From contig JAZGTH010000019.1 of assembly GCA_036877525.1 (NCBI GenBank), forward strand, positions 8,406,001 to 8,470,000: 64,000 nt of DNA. Direction: 5' to 3'. The DNA comes from Chromobotia macracanthus. Taxonomy: Eukaryota > Chordata > Actinopteri > Cypriniformes > Botiidae. The position numbers and the translations under genes were made by a program. The notes under the pieces were generated by a model. That model worked only from the letters and a program-made list of their open reading frames with translations, had not been told where the DNA came from and searched no databases. Positions 1 through 10,341 of this stretch are shown here, piece by piece. Each line of letters begins with the position of its first letter. Within the stretch, counting starts at the first letter, position 1.

Positions 1-1644
1 TACTATCTGGTTACCATGGTCTTCACTTTAAAATACTGTTCCAGATTAAATATATTAGCTGTATATAATTATGTACTTCTGTAATTATATAACAATAAGA
101 CTTTATCTAACAAAGTCTTTAAACATTCGCTGGTGCATTAAAATACAGCAAGCATTAAGACTGAGTAGTCCATCATTTGAATCTGTTGTTTATGGAGCAG
201 AGTCGTATCTAGTTCATCTCAAATATTTTTCTGTACCTTTAAATAAGTTTTTCTTCCTGTCACATCCTCCATCAATTAAAATTAAATCAATGTATTTAAT
301 CATGTTAAAGATTAAATATATTAATATAAATTAATTTAACAATATAAATTAGAAAAATGTAGTTACTATAAGGTTGGGGTTTGGTTCGGGGTTAGTTGCA
401 TATAACTAATTCTCTTGTTTATCTTTTCTCTGTTTAAAGTTTGTAAGCTGTGTGTTATAGTATAAAGTAAGTTGTAATTATTTACAGTAAGTACGTGAAA
501 TTTAAAACTGTACAGGAGGAGCATTTGTAATCATGACACTACAATTGTTTAATGTTTCAAGAGCAATAGTCAAAGACTTCATCAGTGAAACAAAAACTTG
601 TTTCCAGAAAAACAATCCACAGAGACTTTCTCTCAGGTGTTCACAGTGTTTCATCTGAGCACACTATAAATTAGTGTTAGTTAGGAAATTGTGTAAAAGC
701 TTAATATTACTTTTTCATCAGAAACCAAATATGTTTGTGACACCTGCTTTATAAAACAAGATAAGGTACTGAATTCATTCGCTCTTTAACTAACAAAACC
801 TTAAATCCCTGCTAAGGGTCTATAAATAAAGGGTTAAATTAGCAATAGGATGCAAATGACTCTTAAATGACATGAAACTGCTGTCCAATCAGTGACCTGG
901 AATAACAGCAGCTGTTTTACATCACTGTTTTTAAATAAACATTTCTGATTTATCAACTGACAATTAAACAGCTTTTTAATCCACAGAAACAAAATAAACT
1001 TCATAATGGCGGTAAGTTCAGTACATACATGTATCATTTATCAGTTGTTTTGTAGTCATATTTGTCATGGTAAAAATAATCTCATCCTTTAGTTTTACAG
1101 AGTTAATTTTCCTTTGTCCTAGAATTTAAGCGGGTCATTTAGTGGTTCTTCACTTGTAATCAACAGTTCTCAAGATTTTCATATGGTGGATCACCATCAT
1201 ACACTTTTTAAATAAAACATACATGCACTGATGCATTTTGTACAGTTCAACCTTTAATCTACCTTCATTAGATATGCCAGTGTGGTTTAGCATGGCTACT
1301 GTGTTCATTTGTTAACCCAAAATTATAGTAAAATATGATGTTTGATGTGTAACAGTATATGTGGATGCTGGAATTTTAGCTGGAGGACAGAATTCACACA
1401 GTTGCTGACTCAACTTTATTTACCCCTGTGACAACTAGCCCCGGTCTCCTCTATACAACATTCTTATTTAGCTGAATTTATTCCTGTTTTTGCCCATGTT
1501 AGCTATGATTGAGCTCACACTTTTGGAACCCAGTGAAGCTAAATATTATTGTAATTTAACAGCTGACTGCATTTTTAGGAGCCAGGTGCTGAGGATACTA
1601 TATTCTTATCATGTTTGTTCTGAATTTCCTTCTTTCTTTTCTAG
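1..1644. other. Non-coding stretch, AT-rich
   Basis: No coding exon, RNA gene or recognisable repeat could be supported here. Short open frames (for example 71-334 and 1490-1741) have no family motifs and lack coding character. The 3' end supplies the pyrimidine tract and acceptor (TTTCTAG) of the P2RX7-like relic that follows. Confidence 0.5.
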
Positions 1645-2690
1645 ACTCAAAACAATGATGGACAGAATGGACAGAACACCCCAGACTGGTAATTTTCACA
1701 AAGGACACACAATAACAGTGTTACTCTACCTGGTTACATAGTTACTTCTTATATGTCTTGCAAACAAGTTACAGATAAAGCTTATAATTACTTTTGATTA
1801 CATGTAAATGACAAAATCAGTTCCAAAGCTTCCAAACAGTTTCTCTTTTTCAGAAGATACACTGAAAGCATGTATTTTATAAAAGCAGGGCAAATGATGA
1901 AGAAAAAGCAAACATTTTCAAATAGTTAACAACATACATTATCACAGTTTACAATGCTGTTTCTCAGTTTTTCAAAGGGGAACAAAAATCATAATGTTTT
2001 CATCAGCATTGAAATAAAAGTAATGGCAAAATGTTTGACCGAACTCTTAACAGGTGTCAGTGTAATAATTGTACCAACATGTCCACTGATGAAGAAAATT
2101 ACTGCTGCTTTACTCTGGTAAGCATGTAAAGCTGCATTGCCTTTACATTCATTATTTACATAATGAATCTACATTATCAGATCACAGCTCACACTGTCAT
2201 TTTGAACAGGAAGGAAGACGGCGTGCTCAGCAATGTATTACCCATCAACAAGATTTTCAAAAGTGGTGTTTGAATGAGAGAGTTTAAGGAAAAATATCTC
2301 TAACACTCAGAAGGTTGATCAGATGGATCTCAGTAAGAAAAACAAGTAAGATGTTTTGTATATTACGGTATATCAAAGCAATTGATTTTGAACAGCTGCT
2401 ACTCAAAAAAACATTAAAAAATAAAATGACTTACATGAATTTGTAAATACAATTTCTGCAAATGTAAAGATGATATTATTACTTTAGGTTAAACTTGATT
2501 ATAAAGTATGTCCTTCATTACCTCCACCAGGGTTTATAGGTGTGTGGCATATACCACATTTGTTGACTGGCATCGGGGCCCTCTGGGTCAAGGCAACAGG
2601 TAACCCATCCCAGCATGTGTCGTCCTGCGTATATGATGTGCGTTTCCTAAAGGGTTTATTTAATGTTTTTCAACCTTTTTGTGACACATT
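1645..2690 (+). pseudogene. Decayed P2X7 C-terminal-domain-like gene (P2RX7_C-like), at least four exons
   Basis: Three exons with clean splice signals join in phase: 1645-1688, 2054-2117 and 2220 onward. Together they read a WCxCxxC motif (WCQCNNCTNMSTDEENYCC), then CITHQQDFQKWCLNERV, and end at a TAA at about 2298. A further homologous block at 2532-2680 follows an acceptor (CCACCAG) and reads YRCVAYTTFVDWHRGPLGQG, then IPACVVLRI, stop (TGA), CAFP. This order (Cys-rich WCxC..CC, C-I-T-x-F-x-x-x-C-L, AY-x-x-F-x-x-W-x-x-G-x-LG, IP-x-C-V-V-x-x-I-x-x-x-FP) is that of the cytoplasmic P2X7 'ballast' region, which also occurs as small stand-alone proteins in fish. In-frame stops in the third and fourth blocks argue for a pseudogene. 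No transmembrane P2X channel part was seen upstream. The match rests on motif recognition without an alignment score. Confidence 0.7.
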
Positions 2691-4589
2691 ATGTAACCTA
2701 AACAAAACATCAAAATCTCCAAAACATGCCTAATGGTAATTGCTTTATTACATTAAGATTATTGGGTAGCTAGGGATATGAAAAATTCTATACTGTTGTA
2801 TGCTTTGAGAAAGCTAAAGTAACATGGTTATGGTTTAATATTGTTCCTACAATATTTATACAACTTCCTTCTGTCCATCTTTCTGATGACTTTACAATTA
2901 TTATATATAACGTGGGGTAAATAAAAAAATGAATAAATGACAATAAAGTGACTTGTCAAAATGATTAATGATAGACAAGTGAATGAGTCTGAATCTGTTG
3001 TTATGAATGTGTTTCATTGTGTTACGTGCAGCTCAGTATGTTATGTTTCACACACAGTTTGAACAGTTTTAATAGTGGAACTAATAGTGGAGTTAAAAGT
3101 ACAGATACCCTGATTAAATATTCCTTCTCCTTCATCCCTAAGAGTAGCCTACTCTTTTTTAAAATTCCTGCACAGCAATTGCTGTGGTAAAGGAATATCA
3201 CTTCTGTCCTGGATGTACAAGGTTTTTAACGATTGTCAGGTGGCTGCAATGAAAGGAAGGTGCGATTAAACAATATCAGAATCAGGTATTCCAGAGAGCC
3301 ATGTAATAAGTGAATGATATGAGCAATAAAATATTGTAGGTAATCCAGCAGGACCGAAATAATAGTGTAATCTTGCATAATAGAAGAATCTTAGAATTTC
3401 TGTATTCCAGTTAAGTATAGCAAAAATGGGCTATCAAGACATCCCTATAAGAAGAACAAATAGATCCCAAATATCTGAAAACCATCACACAAGGTTCTCA
3501 CAATGGAGGATTCAGATCCATTTAAACTAAGCAAATTAAAAAATGCAGGAACAAGGAGACTGACCTCATGGTAGAGACCACACAGACTCAGAAGAAGATG
3601 ATGATGTTAAAGCTGCCATCAGAAGAGATGGTCCATGATGAGAATGTAACAGATGCAGAGAAGGCCCAGAAGATTTCTTGTACATAGTATTCTGTATGCA
3701 GAACTATAGCTCTTTTAGATTATTCACCCATGTTTTACAGACTACAGTCTTTCCACCAACAGCTTTTCAGGAGCCCAGCAATACTGAGAAGTTAATTTTG
3801 CTTACCTAAAGACTTATTTTACATAAACTGAAAGCATTCAAAACAATGCAGCAAACGGTAATCAAAAATATATCAGAAAAACATGAATTCATCTGTATAT
3901 TCATCAGTCTTCATTATGCATGATTTTATTACGTACACACGGCTCAGGCCAGCTGACTGGGTCACAGGAGAACTATTGACAGGCTGTCTGTCTCGCAACC
4001 GTCTGTCTTCCACAATCTGTGTTTGTATTTTAAACTCTTTCATTAGTTCTCTCTTTTCCCCTGTGCATTTGACTGGTATGTAACCTTTTCTCCACTTTTA
4101 TCCCTCACTCGCTCACTCACTAAAAACACAGAAAATCAGCCTCTCTTACTCTTTTTAAGTAAATGCTTTTATACTACATACTTTTATATCGATTTATATT
4201 AAATCCATAAATTTAAATATTATGCACATTTTTAAAACATAACAGGCAATCTATAACTGTAATGTTTTTACTGTTATTATAAAGGCACACACTGTTGTTT
4301 ATCAGTCCATCCTAACGCTGTTTAAACATTTTACTCACCTGACAGAGTCTGTGACCAGATCTACAGTATTGTGACACACTCATAAAACTCTAAAATAAAT
4401 TGGTACACTGTAGCAGGAGTCTGGTAAACCTAACAGAGTTGAATGTGGCCAAAACAATAACAGGACCGTTAAACAAACATATTACTATTGACTATTTGCA
4501 TATTCCAATCTGTCAGTTTTAAATTATGCGATTATATGCCAGGCGAAATCTGCAAGAACACCACAGGAGTGTCACACATACACACAGAT
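2691..4589. other. Intergenic, no recognised gene
   Basis: No gene could be supported. Short open frames at 3883-4083 and 4526-4708 lack splice-linked partners or motifs. The sequence is AT-rich with no clear tandem repeat. Confidence 0.45.
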
Positions 4590-4661
4590 CACTTGTATGG
4601 TTTTTCACCCATGTGTGTTGTCTTAAGAGCAACAAGATTTCCTTCGGTGCTGAAATTCTTA
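4590..4661 (-). pseudogene. Orphan single C2H2 zinc-finger relic
   Basis: On the minus strand this 72-bp piece is nearly identical to finger 4 of the intact zinc-finger genes. It reads NFSTEGNLVALKTTHMGEKPYK and then a stop. The first zinc-binding histidine has become leucine (CTT for CAT). The linker is TTHMGEKPYK instead of the canonical HTGEKPYK pattern. Its wording is closest to the copy at 16.4 kb (KRTHTGEK). No neighbouring fingers survive on either side, so this is a fragment of a lost cluster member about 0.9 kb beyond the 3' end of copy 1. Confidence 0.72.
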
Positions 4662-5389
4662 CCTTAATCTGTCTAAAGTTATACTCGAAGCAACCACAAA
4701 TCAAATGAAGACGTGGGGTATTGCTATTTTAGTCGCATTATTGAAGTGGATTATAGACATGTACACGGCGTAATCACATTATTAACCTTTTCCACAATAT
4801 GGCGACAGAGACCGGAAGTAGGGAAAACTTTAGTATTAAGTTAAACATTAGTATTTTGTTGTTTAATCATTTGAGGTCACTCTGCATATTTTTGTTGTTT
4901 TGACCAGAGTTCATTTTCATGTTTATTTGGAATTCAGGAGAAATGTTGTTTCAGAAGAACAGGTTTATTTTATTTAAACACAGACCTACAAAAAGTAAAA
5001 GCAGAGAAATGCATAATTTTGCAGTGATCTCCTAACTTTTTCCAGAGCTCTATATAGAAACAGTGTTGATGTCTGAATGTGATCTACAATCTCTGATTCC
5101 AGTGTTATTGCTTCAGGTTTTAGTCGTGAACGTTAACATATTTAAGTAATCATTAAATGTGTATTGTACATTTTTACAGTGTAGAATTATAACTCAAGAA
5201 TGCAAAGTTGATCATTCTGATTAGCATGTGAAGTAATAGGAAATAAAAGAAATCTACTGTAAAATGAATCTTTAACAATAATTCTTTAAACAAATCAGTT
5301 CCAAATATGATTCCTGAATGACAAGTTATCATATGAACAAAAAGCTGCTACTTAGACTGATGTAAGTTTTAAAAGCCACAACAAACATT
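4662..5389. other. Intergenic, with an ETS + YY1-like motif pair
   Basis: No gene is visible. At 4795-4822 the sequence CAATATGGCG (YY1-like) is followed within a few bases by ACCGGAAGT (ETS-like). This pairing is common in TATA-less vertebrate promoters. The same CCTACTTCCGGT word recurs near 8715-8726. No transcript can be assigned to it. Confidence 0.35.
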
Positions 5390-5556
5390 TTTATTCATAT
5401 ATGACAAAAAATAATGACAGTTCAAGATCCTCCCTGACCGATTCTATTATTCTGACCGATTACAAAATAATTTCACAAAAACACAGGAATGTGAGAACAA
5501 CTGAGTTAAAATTATTCCAAAGCTAAACATGCTGTAAATATGAATGATGATAGACT

Positions 5557-8250
5557 CTATGATTCCAGTGCAGTTTGATCTTTAGCATGTTTCTTCTCTG
5601 CATGAGTCTGAAAACTTCCTAAATGAGCAAATCTCTCCCCACAGATAGAGCACTGGTAAGGTTTCTCTCCAGTTTGAACTCTCTCATGGATTCTCAGGAC
5701 ATCTAAACGAGCAAACGTCTTGTCACACTGAGAGCATTTGAAAAGCTTTTTTCCTGTATGAATTCTCTGGAGTTCTCTGTATGTCATATCGACTAAAACT
5801 ACTGCCACAAACACTGCAGCTATAAAACTTTTCTCCAGTGTGAACTCTCTGATGAACACTGAAAGAACTTGGAGTAGCAAATCTCTTTCCACAGTGAGAG
5901 CAAAAGTAGGGTTTCTTTCCAGAATGCATTCTTTCATGGGGTATCAGCTGAAATTTATGTCTTAAACGTTTATCACAGTGTGAACACTGATAGAGTTTCT
6001 CCTCAGAGTGTATTTTTTGGTGTGTCTTTAAAGTATATGAATCTCTAAAGGTTTTTCCACACTCACTGCACTGATACGGTCTCTCATCTGTGTGTAAACG
6101 CACATGTCTCCTCAGATGGGTATTGCGGCTGAATCTTGTCTCACAGTGGGGACATTTATATGGTTTTTCACCTGTGTGAATTCTATTATGGGCAACAAGA
6201 TTTGCTTTGCTGCTGAAAAATGTGCCACATTCACTGCAGTGGAAAGGCTTTTCTCCACTGTGTGTCTTTAAGTGAATATTCAGAGTAGATGAGTAGCCAA
6301 AATCCTTCCCACACTGCTTACAGTGAAACTTCTTCACTCTGTGCACCTCTGAATGAAGTTTCTTCTCTTGTAAGGTAGGAAAACTGATCCCACATCTCCT
6401 GCAGGTGAAGACTTTCTGTTCTGTGTGTTTTCTCTCATGTCTTGTTAAATTTCTCTGGGAGCTGAATGTCTTTCCACAGGTGATGCAGGAAAGAGTCTGT
6501 GCTGTCAGTCGTTTTTTTGATGTAGAGATTGTTCCTCCATCACAACATGAATCACTGTTCTCATCTAAAAGAGATACAACAGTAATAACAACTGATCTGC
6601 ATGAACTATAATTTTATACATTTACACAGAATTCAGCTGTCAATCATGTTATAAGTTGTGAACAGGAGTGACAACAGGAGTTATATACTATAACCAAAGT
6701 TAATTATGTGAAGTTTTGAGTCACCCAATCAAACCCAATTCTGAGAGCAAGTTTGGTTGACGTGTGCTGTATGGTGAAGGACACAACCCTGACCGTGTTT
6801 AATTTACAGTTCAAATTAGTGTGAACTAATCGAGTCACTGTTCCAAGGTAAAGTATTTTGACAAGGAATAAAATGACACCATTTAAAACAGTAGTTATGA
6901 CAGAAACTATAACAGTGTTGATAAAGCATGAAAACTTTTACTGTTTGTGACTCGAGCGATATAAAACCATCTTTCATAAAACAGGAACTCACATGACAGC
7001 TAAATATGAGAGAAAACATACCTGAAGGAACATACTCATCATCGTTATTCTCATCTTCATCAGTCTGATCTTCCTCTGCTGTGGCTCTTCTCATCTCCAT
7101 CAGGTTCCTGCAGTCCAGCAGTTTCACTGAACACATCTTCACTGGTGTCTGCAGGATCTGCTGTTCTCCAGCATCACAGACAGAATCCAGAGACTCTGTG
7201 GAGGTCTGATCAGTAGATTCATCCTGCTGTAACCCCTGATTACTGTCACACACAGTCTCCTGAGCGTCTGTGGGGTTCGGATCAGTATAACAGAGTAAAG
7301 TGAGGCTGAGCTCTGAGTCCCGTGTGTGTCTGGATTTCTGATCAGAAAGTTTGTCCAGCAGCGGCTGGGGTGTCCTCTGATCTCTGCTGCTCCACACTGA
7401 ATCCAGACATTCTGTGGAGGTCCCATCAGTCACACACACTGAAGATTGACAGGAAACCTTCTCCAGCTCCTGAGAAACACCACACAATCACACAGACTGA
7501 TCACCACAGTCCATCGCTCTCACTTCACACATTTAATAGTTTAACAATGTGCTTTTTATTATGTAATGAACCACCTTGAGACGTTCATGAGATGTTACAG
7601 ACTCTGGTCTGGAAGAGAAGCATCATTTGATGTCGACAAACTGGTGGACCTGTACAAACCTCTGGGTTCAGTCCTCCTCTTGCCCTCAGCTTTGCCTCCA
7701 GTAACTGCACCTCTTTCTTCAGCTGAGAGATTTCGGTGATGAAATCATCAATATCCAGCATGGACAGATCAGTTGCTACTGATTTACAGCACATCACATC
7801 CACCTGCTCTCCCATGATGAACATCTAACACAAAACCATCACAGGTCTACATTTATAATGGACAGACACTCAGCAAACTCAAACACCTTCTTTATTATGA
7901 TTACAGGCGCTGAGCAGGAGTTTGATCACATATTGTAAAACAAACTATATTTCATATTTTATCTCCTTTATTTAACACATGTACAATCAGTCGCGGGTTT
8001 AATCAGATCACGTCAGAAATGAAACACGATATTTCCAGATTTCTGCTCGTTTCTCCTGAAACTGTGAACGATTTAAAGCGTCCAGCAGAAAACAGCGAGA
8101 AAAAGCTTCTTTAACACTCATTAAAACACAGAAAATGAACAAACACGTGAAAACTAAACGGATGTAAACACTCACCGGTGATGTTTGAGCTTCTTTCGGT
8201 CTTCAGGTGGTTTATGGGCGGATTAGAGCTGCAGAGCGCCTCCTGCTGTC
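5557..8250 (-). pseudogene. C2H2 zinc-finger gene, copy 1 (frameshifted, decaying)
   Basis: The exon structure is the same as in the two intact copies downstream. Non-coding exon 1 ends at 8176. Exon 2 is 7660-7824 (ATG at 7824), exon 3 is 7022-7469, and exon 4 begins at 6564. Splice sites and phases are intact and introns match copy 2 base for base in length. The finger array is damaged. A 2-nt deletion at about 5775-5790 in the ninth finger shifts the frame, so translation ends at 5723; the older frame continues to a stop at 5557. Beyond the shift, one finger has HERVQ (final His to Gln) and the last has HAEKKH (spacing x4). The finger before the shift keeps CSVCGSSF but loses its helix. 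A truncated protein with about eight fingers could still be made. A likely AATAAA signal lies at 5390-5395. The N-terminal module is described under copy 2. Confidence 0.82.
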
Positions 8251-8260
8251 CCGGCATGGC
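8177..8260 (-). promoter_or_regulatory. Exon 1 and core upstream region of zinc-finger copy 1
   Basis: The minus-strand sequence ACAGCAGGAGGCGCTCTGCA followed by GCTCTAATCCGCCCATAAAC immediately precedes the shared exon 1 (CTGAAGACCGAAAGAAGCTC). The same sequence precedes copy 3 at 14355-14401, which marks it as the ancestral exon 1 or promoter sequence of the family. No TATA box is seen. The start site is unknown. Confidence 0.5.
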
Positions 8261-8329
8261 ATCACCTCCCTACATCCCAATGAGGTCTGCGTGTCGACAT
8301 GTATCCTGCAAATGAAACTACAACTCTGC

Positions 8330-8790
8330 GTATGATAATTAACAAACTAAAACGGCGATTGGCGAGTCAGAACTCAATATTGTTAAAATAAGCGCGTCTG
8401 GAGCTCGTATTTAGTGAAAGAGGCTTAAATGAAGCGAGTTGTGTTGTATTAAAACATCAGAGGACCGAGAGCCGCAACGTCATCACTGTAAACGTTTGTG
8501 AGAGACGCTGTCGTTTGAGCTTCACCGTCAGGACTTCAGCCTCCCTCATACAATGCCCGACGGCTCATGTCGGACTGCTCGTCCGCTTTTCTCCATGAAT
8601 CTGCTGTCGGTGAACCCGACACACCAGCGATCACCGACAACAGACTGTAGCCTGTTCAAGATTACGGGTGTCAGACTGCTCGAAGCCTCGGAACAATAGA
8701 CCTTTATCACACTTCCTACTTCCGGTACCATCGCAACGCAGTCAAAACTAATGGCTGCCCTTTCGTTCATTTTAGCAAAATATAATTAAA
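8330..8790. promoter_or_regulatory. CpG-containing segment with ETS-like motif, possible promoter
   Basis: This segment is richer in CpG than its surroundings. It contains ACTTCCGGT (8718-8726) and AATGGCTGCC (8750-8759), an ETS/YY1-like pair. It lies between the divergent zinc-finger copies 1 and 2. Open frames here (such as 8546-8770, minus) show no protein motif. It may be a CpG promoter of an unannotated transcript; this is inference. Confidence 0.3.
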
Positions 8791-9639
8791 ATGTTATATG
8801 ATACTTCCCGAACACATCTACTGCTTACGCAAACGTTGATCACACTACAAACAAGACAAAAGTATAATGCAATAAGAAACAGAAGAGACTCATTCATTGT
8901 TTATCTGGGTCTTTAGCTCACCTCTTATCTGACGAGTCTTCGGGTTCGAGTCGTGCGTTCATCACGTGACACCCATAAACTGAACCTGTGCAGTCTGAGC
9001 CGGAGAGAGAGTTGATCAGTTCATCTCTCACCTGACAGCACTTCATAGAAAAATGAGTTAATAATTTACAACCTTCCTTACAAACGGATGCATAGTTATT
9101 ATGATTATTATTACTATTACTGTTATTTAATCTTACAGTTACGTGATGCGTTTCTGGTCTCAAATTGTAGCTTTTTATTTCTTACAGTTTATAAATGTGT
9201 GAATTTCTGTCATGATGGTTCTTTTCCATAACACTGAATGTGGTAAAAGGAAATAAAGAGCTGTTTATGCTTTAAATTTTGTCCATATGATGGCGAAATT
9301 ACTTTGATAAAGCAGAGATACTTGGTTTTGTGTGTTTTTGTTGTCAGTGTTGAACTTGTTAAAGTTTACGTTACCATAACCTCAATATTTTACAGTAATC
9401 ACAGTTATTATTCAAATTCAAAATGTTATTTGCTTTTACTTTGTCATTATGTCCTTTTTGACCAATCTTCTTATACAAATATTAGACCAATATGTCAAGT
9501 CTGCCTAGATAAACAATTATTATACCAGCAAACTCAAAATTGGAGTAAAAACAAACACTACTATAGTGTATAAATATTAACTATAAGTACTTTGTAATTG
9601 TAGGTTTAAATGTAAATGTATAGGGTGTACATTAGGTAG
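8791..9639. other. Intergenic, AT-rich
   Basis: No gene is supported. The 9304-9573 open frame is low-complexity AT-rich sequence without motifs. The 3' part may be more of the decayed LINE that becomes recognisable at about 9640. Confidence 0.4.
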
Positions 9640-10341
9640 CAAGATATGTTTCCTGTGGGTTCCAGCACATGTGGGAGTAGATGGAAATGAGGAGGTGGAT
9701 CATCTAGCAACAGAGGCGTTGAAATGATCTCGTATAGAAATAAATATTCCACTTTGTAAAGAAGTTAAGACTATAATTAGAACAGCTGTAAAAAGTAAGT
9801 GGCAAATTCAATAATAATAAAAGTGGTGGCAAATAAGGAAGTCGAAGGCAGTAGAAGAGAAGACACAATAATTACCAGACTTCACCTTGGGCATACAGCT
9901 CTTAATCATTCCCTGTATAGAATGAACAAACATGAGTCTGGGAATTGCAGTTTATGTGGACTAGCAGAAACTGTAGAGCATGTATTAATATACTGTACTG
10001 CTTATCAAAATGAAGGGATACTTCTGGTGGAAGAGTTAAAAGAAATGGGGATGGAAAATAATACACTTAAAAAACTGTTAAATAATGGATTGGAAAATTA
10101 TAGCGTATATAAAGCATTAATGACATTTTTAAAGAAAGGTGCAACCGTTTAACAGGATTTAGAAGCCAATCATTATATTATTATAAAGGGGAAACGGAGG
10201 GAGGGAAAAGAGAAACAATTTTATTTTCCAGCTTAGTCGCTCTTCCAATTCATCAATGATCCATCCTCCAGCCCAGCAGGTGGCGGGAATACACTTCTGT
10301 GTTTGTTTGCCAACCGCCATTAAAAGCTAGAAGAAGAAGAA
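9640..10341 (+). mobile_element. 3' fragment of an I/Nimb-like LINE with RNase H remnant
   Basis: The reading begins inside an RNase H domain: FLWVPAHVGVDGNEEVD (9645-9700), then LATEALK and a stop. In a shifted frame it continues with REDTIITRLHLGHTALNHSL, then CSLCGLAETVEHVLIYC (9870-10010), the Cys/His C-terminal signature of I-clade elements (LTRLRxGHT..CxxCGxxETVEH). The end (CAGCAGGTGGCGGGAATAC, TTTGCCAACCGCC and a short GAA-rich run, 10277-10341) is the typical 3' terminus of these fish LINEs. Stops and frameshifts (TGA near 9725; TAATAATAA near 9815) make it dead. It is strongly 5'-truncated. Its last base abuts exon 1 of zinc-finger copy 2. Confidence 0.8.

Noticed and set aside
5985..6611. 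Plus-strand frames opposite zinc-finger copy 1 (such as 6405-6611)
   Set aside because: They are antisense shadows of exon 4; the identical shadow appears opposite copies 2 and 3.
7139..7579. Overlapping 85-95-codon frames in exon 3 of the zinc-finger copies, both strands
   Set aside because: Out-of-frame shadows repeated in each duplicate; they do not respect the splice sites.
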